A stretch of DNA of 6,461 nucleotides from positions 1 through 6,461 of the forward strand of contig NZAS01000122.1 in NCBI GenBank assembly GCA_002686195.1, in the 5' to 3' direction. The DNA is from Candidatus Pacearchaeota archaeon. GTDB lineage: Archaea; Nanoarchaeota; Nanoarchaeia; Pacearchaeales; GW2011-AR1. Below are positions 1 to 6,461 of this stretch, in pieces. The translations under genes were made by a program, and so were the position numbers. The notes beneath the pieces were generated by a model. The model saw only the letters and a list, made by a program, of their open reading frames with translations, was not told the origin of the DNA and searched no databases. Position 1 is the stretch's first letter; each line of letters starts with the position of its first letter.

Positions 1-1791
1 AGAAGAGAGTCTTGGCCAGAGACTGTCGGGAGATATTTCAACTTCTTTGAAGAATACTTGGATATCAAGATTCCGTCTAAAGCGGCTACAGCAGTATTAA
101 ACCTCGATGTTATGCCCTCTATGAGAGCATTAATGACGGCTGGTAAAGCTTTAGAAAAGGATCACGTGGCAGGATATAACTGCTCTTATCTACCGGTCAA
201 TAAGCCTAGAGCTTTTGATGAAACCCTGTACATTCTTATGTGCGGGGTAGGTGTAGGTTTTTCAGTTGAGCGGCAGTATATTACCGAGCTTCCAGAAGTT
301 GCTGAATCATTCCACGATACTAATACGGTTATAACCGTTAGAGACAGTAAAGTGGGTTGGGCTGCAGCCTACAAAGAGCTGATCTCTATGCTATTCAGCG
401 GAACGGTGCCGTCTTGGGATACATCAAAAATAAGACCTTCGGGTGCACCTCTGATTACATTTGGTGGTAGAGCATCTGGTCCAGAACCATTGAATAGATT
501 ATTCAAGGTTACTGTTGAGCTATTCCGTAATGCGGCTGGTCGAAAGCTTACGTCTCTAGAATGCCACGACCTAATGAACTATATTGGCGAGGCTGTAGTT
601 GTTGGTGGAGTCAGACGCACAGCTGAGATCTCCCTCAGCAACCACTCTGATGAGAGAATGAGAAACGCTAAGATGGGTCAATGGTTTGTTGACAACCCTC
701 AGAGAGGTCTCTCTAACAACTCTATATGCTATACTGAAAAACCCGATGTGGGCGCATTCATGAGAGAGTGGTTAGCTATATACGACTCCAGAAGCGGTGA
801 GAGAGGTATATTCAATCGACAAGCTTGTAAGCAGCTTTCTCCAGAGAGGAGAGACACTGATTACGAGTTCGGGACGAATCCATGCTCCGAAATAGTACTT
901 CGACCTAACCAGTTCTGCAACCTTTCGGAGGTAGTAGCAAGATACAATGATACGAAAGCTACACTCATGGAAAAGATCGAGATTGCTACAATCCTGGGAA
1001 CTCTTCAGGCATCCTTAACTAATTTTCGCTATCTATCTAGCAAATGGAAGCACAACACTGAAGAAGAAGCATTATTGGGGGTCAGCTTGACTGGTATATA
1101 TGATTGTCCATATCTGTTAGAAAGCACACCAAAGCAGTTAGAGGAGTTACGCGATCATGCCGTTAAGACGAATAGAATCTGGGCAAAGAAGATTGGAATT
1201 AATACATCTGCTGCCGTTACTTGCGTTAAGCCTTCTGGTACCGTTTCTCAGCTTACTAATTCTGCTAGCGGTATTCATCCTCGTTATAATGACTTCTATA
1301 TTCGCCGTGTCAGAAACGATAAAAAGGATCCTCTATCGCAAGTGCTTATAGATGTTGGTATCCCGTATATGACAGACCCATATAACGAGAATGCATGGGT
1401 TTTCGAGTTTCCGCACAAAGCACCGAAAAATGCTATAACGAGGAAAGAAGTTGGCCCTATAGAACAATTGGGCCTATGGAAGAAGTTCGCTTTAGCATGG
1501 TGCGAGCATAAACCAAGCATGACATGTTATGTTGGTGAAAACCAGTGGCCAGAGGTGGGTGCTTGGGTATGGAACAACTTCGATATAATGAGTGGAGTTA
1601 GCTTTTTACCCAGTGCTGACGAAGGTCATATATACGAAGCGGCTCCTTATGAGGATTGCGACAAAGATAGATACGAAGAGTATATGGAAGTATTGCCAAA
1701 AAATATTGATTGGAGTAAGCTGCAAGAAAACCAAGACAATACAACGGGTATGCAGGAGTTAGCGTGCACAGGCGATAAATGCGAAATATAA
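1..1791 (+). CDS. nrdJ: Adenosylcobalamin-dependent (class II) ribonucleoside-triphosphate reductase, 5'-truncated
   Basis: Reduces ribonucleotides to deoxyribonucleotides in the cytoplasm, using a radical generated from adenosylcobalamin, so it needs no NrdB-type subunit. The frame is open from base 1 and gives 596 residues; the first 19 codons (RRESWPETVGRYFNFF...) already read as reductase, so the TTG at 58 is not a start. Counting from the edge, C61 (nt 181, in YNCSYLP) and C306 (nt 916, in FCNLSEV) match the active-site disulfide pair C119/C419 of Lactobacillus leichmannii RTPR. C295 (nt 883) and E297 in NPCSEI match radical C408 and E410. C589 and C594 (ACTGDKC) match the C-terminal relay pair C731/C736. 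The C295-C306 and C589-C594 spacings equal the reference. Other family blocks are GVGVGFSV, VKPSGTVSQL (from residue 410) and LLGVSLTGI. Roughly 60 N-terminal residues are probably missing. The motif pattern favours the monomeric triphosphate type over dimeric NrdJ. The 3' end overlaps the next gene by 13 nt. Confidence 0.95.
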   Translation, partial: RRESWPETVGRYFNFFEEYLDIKIPSKAATAVLNLDVMPSMRALMTAGKALEKDHVAGYNCSYLPVNKPRAFDETLYILMCGVGVGFSVERQYITELPEVAESFHDTNTVITVRDSKVGWAAAYKELISMLFSGTVPSWDTSKIRPSGAPLITFGGRASGPEPLNRLFKVTVELFRNAAGRKLTSLECHDLMNYIGEAVVVGGVRRTAEISLSNHSDERMRNAKMGQWFVDNPQRGLSNNSICYTEKPDVGAFMREWLAIYDSRSGERGIFNRQACKQLSPERRDTDYEFGTNPCSEIVLRPNQFCNLSEVVARYNDTKATLMEKIEIATILGTLQASLTNFRYLSSKWKHNTEEEALLGVSLTGIYDCPYLLESTPKQLEELRDHAVKTNRIWAKKIGINTSAAVTCVKPSGTVSQLTNSASGIHPRYNDFYIRRVRNDKKDPLSQVLIDVGIPYMTDPYNENAWVFEFPHKAPKNAITRKEVGPIEQLGLWKKFALAWCEHKPSMTCYVGENQWPEVGAWVWNNFDIMSGVSFLPSADEGHIYEAAPYEDCDKDRYEEYMEVLPKNIDWSKLQENQDNTTGMQELACTGDKCEI

Positions 1792-2009
1792 TATGGCATA
1801 AGGGCTCTGCCTTTAACCATGGAAGGGTAGAAGGAACTGATTACCGTTGCGAACGTTTTCGTACTGATAATGAAGATCGTAAACGCTATTGGTTCCTTCT
1901 AGCCGACTCTAAAAAAACATATTTATGCTGTAAGGGCCCTTTTTCTACACCAGAAGAAAGAGACAAAGAAATAATTATAGAGGTTTGCAACCGTGACTTA
2001 CAGAGATAA
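1779..2009 (+). CDS. Small protein of unknown function
   Basis: I do not recognise this 76-residue protein. It starts at an ATG inside the last codons of the reductase (13-nt overlap), with a weak AGG at 1770-1772 six bases upstream, which suggests translational coupling. It is soluble-looking, with no signal peptide or membrane segment, and rich in charged and aromatic residues (for example RKRYWFLL). It has a CC pair at residues 50-51 plus two other cysteines, but no zinc-finger spacing. A short strand-rich core followed by a charged stretch (PEERDKEIIIEV) suggests a small alpha/beta fold; this is inference only. Its place in an unbroken run of overlapping same-strand frames is the main support that it is real. 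Its 3' end holds the likely ribosome-binding site of the next gene. Confidence 0.6.
   Translation: MRNIIWHKGSAFNHGRVEGTDYRCERFRTDNEDRKRYWFLLADSKKTYLCCKGPFSTPEERDKEIIIEVCNRDLQR
1979..1983 (+). promoter_or_regulatory. Shine-Dalgarno-like AGAGG
   Basis: AGAGG lies nine bases before the GTG at 1993 and inside the upstream gene. It favours the GTG start over the in-frame ATG at 2017, which has only a weak purine run (about 2002-2006) in front of it. Confidence 0.45.
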
Positions 2010-2238
2010 CGACTTCATGGGTAAACTAGTTTTTGTAGAATGGTTAGACACGGTTTCAGACGCTGGTTGGGAAACGAAAGAAACTGTAAATACTAGGCTA
2101 GTTAAGCAAGTTGGCTGGGTAGTACAGAATGATGCAGATGTTCTTAAGATAGCATCTACAGTATCAGAAGAAGAATATTATTCAGTAACCGCTATACCAG
2201 TTGGTTGTATAAGAACGGTTAGATTAACTTCAGAATGA
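1993..2238 (+). CDS. Small conserved-looking phage protein of unknown function
   Basis: This 81-residue protein has a GTG start preceded by AGAGG. An alternative start is the ATG at 2017 (73 residues), which gives MGKLVFVEWLDTVSDAGW and lies just after the upstream stop at 2007-2009. The pattern of an opening VxVEWxDTVSxxGW, a middle VGWVVQNDADVLKIAST and an ending AIPVGCIRTVRLTSE resembles a family of small phage proteins of unknown function that I know only by its general pattern. In such proteins the chain begins close to the VEW block, which favours 2017; the ribosome-binding site favours 1993. The predicted fold is mostly beta strands, with no membrane segment. It overlaps the gene before by 17 nt and the gene after by 4 nt, so it is part of one operon. 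No function is assigned. Confidence 0.75.
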   Translation: MTYRDNDFMGKLVFVEWLDTVSDAGWETKETVNTRLVKQVGWVVQNDADVLKIASTVSEEEYYSVTAIPVGCIRTVRLTSE

Positions 2239-2669
2239 TATTAGTTCCTACCAAAGATATACATATAATAGAAGATTACATAAAACCATTTTTAGTGAAA
2301 TCTTCGGAAGATGTAATGTCTCATAATTATGAAACAGCAGATGACTGTTTATACAAACTAAAAAAAGGAAGTTTTCTATTATTCTCTTCTATTCCTATGG
2401 AATTCTTTGTTATAGTTTTCTTAGAAATAAAAGAAAATACTAAAAGACTTTGGGTTTCTAAAATAGCTGGCAAAAACTACCACAAACACATAGAAGATGC
2501 TTTTAAAACATTAGAATTGTTTGCTAAAACAACAGGGTGTTCAGATATAGTGGTATATGCTAGGATAGGAACTACGAAAGAGTTGTTTAAACTAGGTTTT
2601 GAAGAAGTAAAATTCAAAAAAAAGCATATAACCGTGATAAAGGTGATCGGGGACTCGACAGATTACTAA
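2235..2669 (+). CDS. GNAT-like N-acetyltransferase family protein
   Basis: This 144-residue protein starts at the ATG of an ATGA overlap with the upstream stop, so translation is probably coupled; no good Shine-Dalgarno is visible. The order of elements fits a small phage GNAT-type fold: an N-terminal helix region, strands around residues 46-67 (GSFLLFSSIPMEFFVIVFLEI), a strand then helix at about 70-100 (LWVSKIAGKN, then a long helix to LELFAKTTGC), a strand DIVVYARIG, a helix TTKELFKLGF and a last strand ITVIKVI. The closing RIGTTKELFKLGFEEV is the typical end of the fold. I do not see a convincing Q/RxxGxG/A acetyl-CoA loop, so activity is uncertain and it may be a fold relative only. The gene is far more AT-rich (about 28% GC by sampling) than the reductase. 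Its last 25 bases form one arm of the hairpin at 2645-2706. An A AAA AAG heptamer lies at 2618-2624. Confidence 0.72.
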   Translation: MILVPTKDIHIIEDYIKPFLVKSSEDVMSHNYETADDCLYKLKKGSFLLFSSIPMEFFVIVFLEIKENTKRLWVSKIAGKNYHKHIEDAFKTLELFAKTTGCSDIVVYARIGTTKELFKLGFEEVKFKKKHITVIKVIGDSTDY

Positions 2670-2720
2670 CGCAGGGAGGGGACGTGTTCATAAGCGAGCC
2701 CCGATCTATTGTTTCTTTTC
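2645..2720 (+). terminator. Probable terminator hairpin between convergent genes
   Basis: The arms GATCGGGGaCTCG (2645-2657) and CGAGCCCCGATC (2695-2706) form 12 base pairs with a single bulged A at 2653 and a 37-nt loop. On the + strand the stem is followed by a T-rich stretch (2707-2720, 10 T of 14), as expected of an intrinsic terminator for the reductase operon. On the - strand the tail is only moderately T-rich (ACCTTTATCAC), so action on the large-gene transcript is less sure. The arms lie inside the 3' end of the GNAT-like gene and the stop codon of the large gene. The loop is longer than is usual for an intrinsic terminator. Confidence 0.6.
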
Positions 2721-5700
2721 TAAGAATTCTTCTAACATACGCACTTTAGATTTTCTGCCATCAACATCTATTCCGTGCTTGTCCTTTATATATTTATCAA
2801 GATCTTTCTTGCTCATGCTAACGATATCGTGAGGCGAAAGATCTAAAGCTTTAGCAGCACTCTTTGGGATTGAATCAAGTATAGTCTGACGTTTAGCTTC
2901 TGCCTTAGCCGCTTTCTTCTCTTCCCTCTTTTCAAGAGTTCTGCGGCGAATTAGTTTACCCTTTTTATCTTTAGTATAATACGGGTCAGCACCAATAGCT
3001 TTTCTTATCGGTGTTGACTTAGTAAGCGGCACAGCTTTAGCAAGTCTACCTTCTAGATCTAGTTCTTTTCCCTGCACGACATCAGCAGCTGTCATACCTA
3101 TATTCTGCATTTGTCTACCCATTGGGCCTACTAAATCTCTTAGAGCATCTTCGTACGGATCTTTACCTTTCCACGACCAATAGTTTGGTGTCACCGTTTG
3201 AACGAGTAAAGATCCTAACGGGCCAAACAATCCCGTTCTTTCGAAATCTCTCATAAACTCTGCCCAAGGTGGAACCGTGTCTTCCCATGGATCTTCGTCA
3301 TCTCCGTATTTTATGAGATATCCTATCGCTTGTGCAAACTGAACAGCTCCATACATAGCAGCGGCAGTACCCATAAATCCAGCAATTTGCTTACCCTGCT
3401 GGTATTTCTTAGAAACCCCAGATCCTTCAGCAAACCTAACACGTTGAGCAATGGTGTTTATAAAGGTATTACCAAAGGTTGTAATGAAAGATTTAAATAA
3501 CAAGAATGGAGCAAACCTTGGGTCTCTGAATACTTTAGGCAAACTACCCTCGCTTGGGAGAGTAATAACACTTTGAACAAATCTATGCGCTGGGCCAGCT
3601 AAATCTAATTTAAATTCTGGGGGTACATCATAAAGCTCTCTGTGACCAGCATCATACCACCTAACTAACTCATCTATCTCGCTCTCAGATAATCCGTAAC
3701 CCTTGAGATTGCTTTTTATTTGAGCAATCGTTGATTTCAGCTTCATTCCCTTGCCCTTGGCAGCTTTAGATAAAGCTTTAGCATCAGAAATTATATTCTG
3801 TTCAAGGTTCTTTAAAGCCATCATTTGCTGCATCTGAGTCATAGTAGTCAACATATTTATTTCAAAATACGTATCCATGTTCATCAGGGCCCTGCCTTGA
3901 CGCGCTCTGAATCTACCTTTCTCTAGGTTACCTAAGCCATACAACCTGTAAAGCGCGCGAATAGCAAAAGAATTTCCAGTAGATCCAACTCCAGCCTTGA
4001 TAAAACTGGGCCCAACATAACGTTGAGCAGCAGCCTCACCTAAACTGGATATATCATATAGGCCCAGTTCTCTCAGGAACTTAGCTCGCTTACCAATCTT
4101 GGTTTTAGGATCGAAATAACCCTTCATAACCCTGCCGGTAAGTAATTTGTTTATACCATTTAAACCCTTTAGAGCGGCATATGTTGCAGCACCCATAACG
4201 TTTGTAGCAAACTTAGCTGGGTTCTTACTGCCAAGAGCTGTCATGGTAAAGAACTCTGGCATAGAAGCTAGAGATACTAACGTCAAGCTTGCCATAGTTG
4301 TAGCATTCATAGCAGCTTGAATAACTTTTCTACCTCTAGTCGGAACAGTATTGACTTTATATCTATGGTGGATAATATCCATCATTTCGTCAATACTTTT
4401 CATAACATGATCTGGATCTATAAATGTATCAGATTCTCTGTTATGTGTTTCTATCTCTTCTCTGACTTTCTGCTTAAGCTCTAAAAGATGCTCATTCTTG
4501 TGGCCAAACATTTCAGCATAGACGGTTTTTTCTATAGCTTTGTCTACAAATCGAGGGATAATAGCCTGGTAATCAGTTAGTAGCAAATCACCCAACTGAT
4601 CCCTCGATATCTCTCGCTCTATTCTCTCGAATAACTCTCTTTGAGTCTGCATCCCGTCAATGCCGATATTTCTAGCACTTTCAGTAAAGTCTCCAGACAC
4701 GAAGCCGCCGCTGTTTAGGATAATGTTGTATATGTCTGTAGCGTCGTATTTATCATTAGTTGGGTCGTTAACTATACCTATACTCTCCAAAAGATCCATG
4801 AGCTTTCTGCGACCATCTGGTGATGCAACCTTGTCTGTGTCGTATACTCTTGGAAGCTTGCCACCATCAACCGGCCTGAGAGAAAAATCTTCAGTATACT
4901 TGGTTCCAACCCTATCAGACCAAGCATATATCCGCTCTATTGCCGACTCAAGTTGAGACGCGGCAGCAGCCACACGACCATTCCGGGGTATGGTTCCATC
5001 TAGAAAGTACTCTCTAAGTTGGTCGTTAACCTTCTTAGGTATAACTCCACCTCTGTTTGTCAGCTCATCCAGAGCGCGCTGTATATCTAGCCTAAACTCT
5101 CCCATAGCCATAGACTTTTTCTGTACATAGTCGCGACCTGCCTTAGCCCCTTTCTCTCTCTGCTTAACGTGAGGAGCGCGCAGGATCATATCCGCTATTA
5201 AACCAGCGGTTTTGCTAGAACCAGAATGACGTCTTACGGTTTGAGCAGCCCTGCTATACAAGTGTTGGAACAGGTTTCTAAGGGTTGTTCTTTCGCGAGC
5301 TTTAGGCCTAGATACTGAATCAGCACCGGTATATTCACGTTGTGCTGCATCATCTGATCTATCGAGCTCTTGACTAAGAGGAGAGGTGTAACCAGGTGTT
5401 TCTGCGTTACCAGCCTGGTTGTTCATAACATCTTCGAACTGTTCAGTATAGTTTTGATTAGAATCTTTAGGTCTTGCCCAAGCTCTTACCCAAGTTCCTC
5501 GATTCTCGCCAATGCCTAAAATGTTATCTAATCTAGACTCTAAATCAACTACAGTATTTCCTATATTTATATCTTCCCTACCCTCGAAAGAGTCGATAGG
5601 TATATTACTTAACCAATCTATGGCAGATACTATCGATACAATTTCTATATAAGAATCGGTATCAGATTCGTCTTCTATTCTTTCAGCGAATTCATCATAG

Positions 5701-6461
5701 CCATAAACAAGTTCTGTATGAGTATGAAGTATATTGTACATCTCATTTATAGGTATTTCGTGCACAACAGGAGACGTTGATTTTTTGAAATCATCTAAAA
5801 TCTTTTTAGGTACTTCATTTTTTTCCGCTATTTTTAAAACTTCATCCCATCTGTCTGTAGAAATAAAACCGTCTTCAGATATGCCTGCGTCTTTTAATGT
5901 TTCGTCTATATTTTTTTGAATGCTTTGCTGCTCAAGATCTAAAGGAACTTTTTCCCCTCTCATTATTCTAGTAATTAAAAGACTTTCATCTATTTCGTTA
6001 TTAGAATTTATATTATCAATCAAATCATCAACGTGACTTTGCTTAAACTTGCCACCAAACTTTTTGAGAATATTTTTTATTGCTCTTTTTAGTTTAGTAA
6101 ACCACCCTTCAAGATTATTAACCTTTGGAGAGGCTTGGTAAGCAGCCATTTCCGTCAGTATGATAAACATAGCTTTAGAAGCCATTGTTTGATGTTGAGC
6201 TAGCGATATAGGTTTAGAGGTTGCATTAAATAGCATATCTAAACCTATCAGAGCTTCCCTATTGTTTGTTGATCTAAGAAGTTCTTTTAATTCAAGAATT
6301 TTATACGCATCGCTTCCTTCGCTTTTTAAAAACTCAATAATCTCCGGTCTAAGATGCTGATACAACAGATTTCTTTTTCTAGATAAATCCCTATTGTTAA
6401 AGTTCCAACCGGAGTCTTCTACCAGCGCGCTTCCACCTAACACCTCTCTCTCCCAAGCGAA
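2706..6461 (-). CDS. Large phage internal virion / DNA-ejection-type protein (polyvalent-like), 5'-truncated
   Basis: The frame is open to the right edge and gives 1251 residues ending at TAG (2708-2706). A GTG at 6443 could start it, but the six codons before it (FAWERE) continue without a break, so the true start is probably outside. Features, counted from the edge: an AT-rich N-terminal part (to about 315) with WFTKLKRAIKNILKKFGG at about 117-134 and an acidic stretch at about 254-281; a Pro/Ser/Asp-rich linker at about 325-392; a helical region with KLPRVYD near 535; hydrophobic stretches near 716-736, 979-1005 and 1024-1048; GLFGPLGSLL near 1080; a Lys/Glu/Ala helix at about 1166-1193; a SAP/HeH-like end (LDKYIKDKHGIDVDG...). 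It contains no cysteine. Large internal virion and ejection proteins of podoviruses, and large polyvalent phage proteins, share this style of membrane-prone C-terminal half and GPL block. The role of crossing or lining the envelope during DNA entry is inferred. No catalytic motif is recognised. Confidence 0.75.
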   Translation of the reverse strand, partial: FAWEREVLGGSALVEDSGWNFNNRDLSRKRNLLYQHLRPEIIEFLKSEGSDAYKILELKELLRSTNNREALIGLDMLFNATSKPISLAQHQTMASKAMFIILTEMAAYQASPKVNNLEGWFTKLKRAIKNILKKFGGKFKQSHVDDLIDNINSNNEIDESLLITRIMRGEKVPLDLEQQSIQKNIDETLKDAGISEDGFISTDRWDEVLKIAEKNEVPKKILDDFKKSTSPVVHEIPINEMYNILHTHTELVYGYDEFAERIEDESDTDSYIEIVSIVSAIDWLSNIPIDSFEGREDINIGNTVVDLESRLDNILGIGENRGTWVRAWARPKDSNQNYTEQFEDVMNNQAGNAETPGYTSPLSQELDRSDDAAQREYTGADSVSRPKARERTTLRNLFQHLYSRAAQTVRRHSGSSKTAGLIADMILRAPHVKQREKGAKAGRDYVQKKSMAMGEFRLDIQRALDELTNRGGVIPKKVNDQLREYFLDGTIPRNGRVAAAASQLESAIERIYAWSDRVGTKYTEDFSLRPVDGGKLPRVYDTDKVASPDGRRKLMDLLESIGIVNDPTNDKYDATDIYNIILNSGGFVSGDFTESARNIGIDGMQTQRELFERIEREISRDQLGDLLLTDYQAIIPRFVDKAIEKTVYAEMFGHKNEHLLELKQKVREEIETHNRESDTFIDPDHVMKSIDEMMDIIHHRYKVNTVPTRGRKVIQAAMNATTMASLTLVSLASMPEFFTMTALGSKNPAKFATNVMGAATYAALKGLNGINKLLTGRVMKGYFDPKTKIGKRAKFLRELGLYDISSLGEAAAQRYVGPSFIKAGVGSTGNSFAIRALYRLYGLGNLEKGRFRARQGRALMNMDTYFEINMLTTMTQMQQMMALKNLEQNIISDAKALSKAAKGKGMKLKSTIAQIKSNLKGYGLSESEIDELVRWYDAGHRELYDVPPEFKLDLAGPAHRFVQSVITLPSEGSLPKVFRDPRFAPFLLFKSFITTFGNTFINTIAQRVRFAEGSGVSKKYQQGKQIAGFMGTAAAMYGAVQFAQAIGYLIKYGDDEDPWEDTVPPWAEFMRDFERTGLFGPLGSLLVQTVTPNYWSWKGKDPYEDALRDLVGPMGRQMQNIGMTAADVVQGKELDLEGRLAKAVPLTKSTPIRKAIGADPYYTKDKKGKLIRRRTLEKREEKKAAKAEAKRQTILDSIPKSAAKALDLSPHDIVSMSKKDLDKYIKDKHGIDVDGRKSKVRMLEEFLEKKQ
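5520..6415 (-). other. AT-rich segment within the large virion-protein gene
   Basis: Sixty-base lines counted by hand here mostly run about 23-38% GC. Lines between about 4800 and 5515 run about 40-55%, and the last 40 bases counted (6421-6460) are about 62%. The segment encodes the N-terminal part after SALVEDSG, up to just before the GTWVRAWARPK linker. The reading frame is uninterrupted and carries no intein-like ends, so this looks like a module of different origin rather than an inserted self-splicing element. Confidence 0.55.
6450..6453 (-). promoter_or_regulatory. Shine-Dalgarno-like GGAG before GTG 6443
   Basis: On the - strand GGAG is followed by a six-base spacer and the GTG at 6443-6441. 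This is good start geometry, so initiation here cannot be excluded. The frame stays open upstream through codons that read like the same protein, and purine-rich GAGAGAG coding sequence makes such matches easy by chance, so I rate it a probable coincidence. Confidence 0.2.

Noticed and set aside
58..60. TTG as the start of the reductase
   Set aside because: The frame is open upstream to base 1 and those codons encode sequence typical of the family; the first active-site cysteine also lies too close to this TTG for a complete enzyme.
325..338. Perfect 14-bp palindrome ACGGTTATAACCGT
   Set aside because: It lies inside the reductase coding sequence (TVITV). Roughly 0.4 such palindromes are expected by chance in a window of this size, and no second copy was noticed.
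1157..1351. 64-codon + strand frame inside the reductase
   Set aside because: Shadow of the reductase in another frame; Leu/Ile-rich translation without family features or a ribosome-binding site.
1296..1520. 74-codon - strand frame inside the reductase
   Set aside because: Antisense shadow of a well-supported gene with no independent signal.
2645..2707. tRNA or tRNA-like gene, suggested by paired ends and GTTCATA
   Set aside because: The arms could mimic an acceptor stem, but the span is about 62 nt, there is no matching T-stem around GTTCATA, and no D-arm or anticodon arm can be drawn.
4660..4956. 98-codon + strand frame opposite the large gene
   Set aside because: Antisense shadow; Ser/Leu-rich translation typical of the reverse complement of a real gene.
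5734..5919. 61-codon + strand frame opposite the large gene
   Set aside because: Antisense shadow in the AT-rich segment; Phe/Ile/Ser-rich translation mirrors Lys/Glu/Asp codons of the real strand.
5520..6415. Intein or homing element in the large gene
   Set aside because: The AT-rich segment has no Cys or Ser splice-junction blocks, no His-Asn ending and no endonuclease motif.

Overview
This window reads as part of a tailed-phage genome (podovirus-like layout, lytic or prophage not decidable). It is almost wholly coding and has two convergent blocks. Left, on the + strand, is a tightly overlapping set of four genes: the 3' part of an adenosylcobalamin-dependent (class II) ribonucleotide reductase, two small proteins of unknown function, and a GNAT-like acetyltransferase homologue. 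Right, on the - strand, is one very long reading frame of 1251 visible codons. Its features fit a large internal virion or DNA-ejection protein, or a 'polyvalent' phage protein. No ribosomal, tRNA, CRISPR or insertion-sequence features were seen. The host cannot be named from the sequence.

Layout. 1-1791: class II RNR, open at the left edge, so its true start lies outside. 1779-2009, 1993-2238 and 2235-2669: three small genes overlapping their upstream neighbours by 13, 17 and 4 nt, which implies one mRNA with coupled translation. 2645-2706: a 12-bp stem with one bulged base and a 37-nt loop. It spans the 36-nt gap between the blocks and reaches into the 3' ends of both flanking genes; it is the likely transcription barrier. 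2706-6461 (-): the large protein, open at the right edge.

How the parts fit together. The + block looks like a nucleotide-metabolism/accessory operon: the reductase would supply deoxynucleotides for phage replication using host cobalamin. The - block is late and structural. The large protein has no cysteine in 1251 residues, several hydrophobic stretches in its C-terminal half, and a charged tail ending in a SAP/HeH-like motif. All of this is compatible with a protein carried in the capsid and delivered with the DNA, but that role is inferred.

Base composition is uneven. The RNR gene and the middle of the large gene are around 45-50% GC. The GNAT-like gene (about 28%) and the segment about 5520-6415 of the large gene (about 30%) are much more AT-rich, suggesting mosaic assembly.
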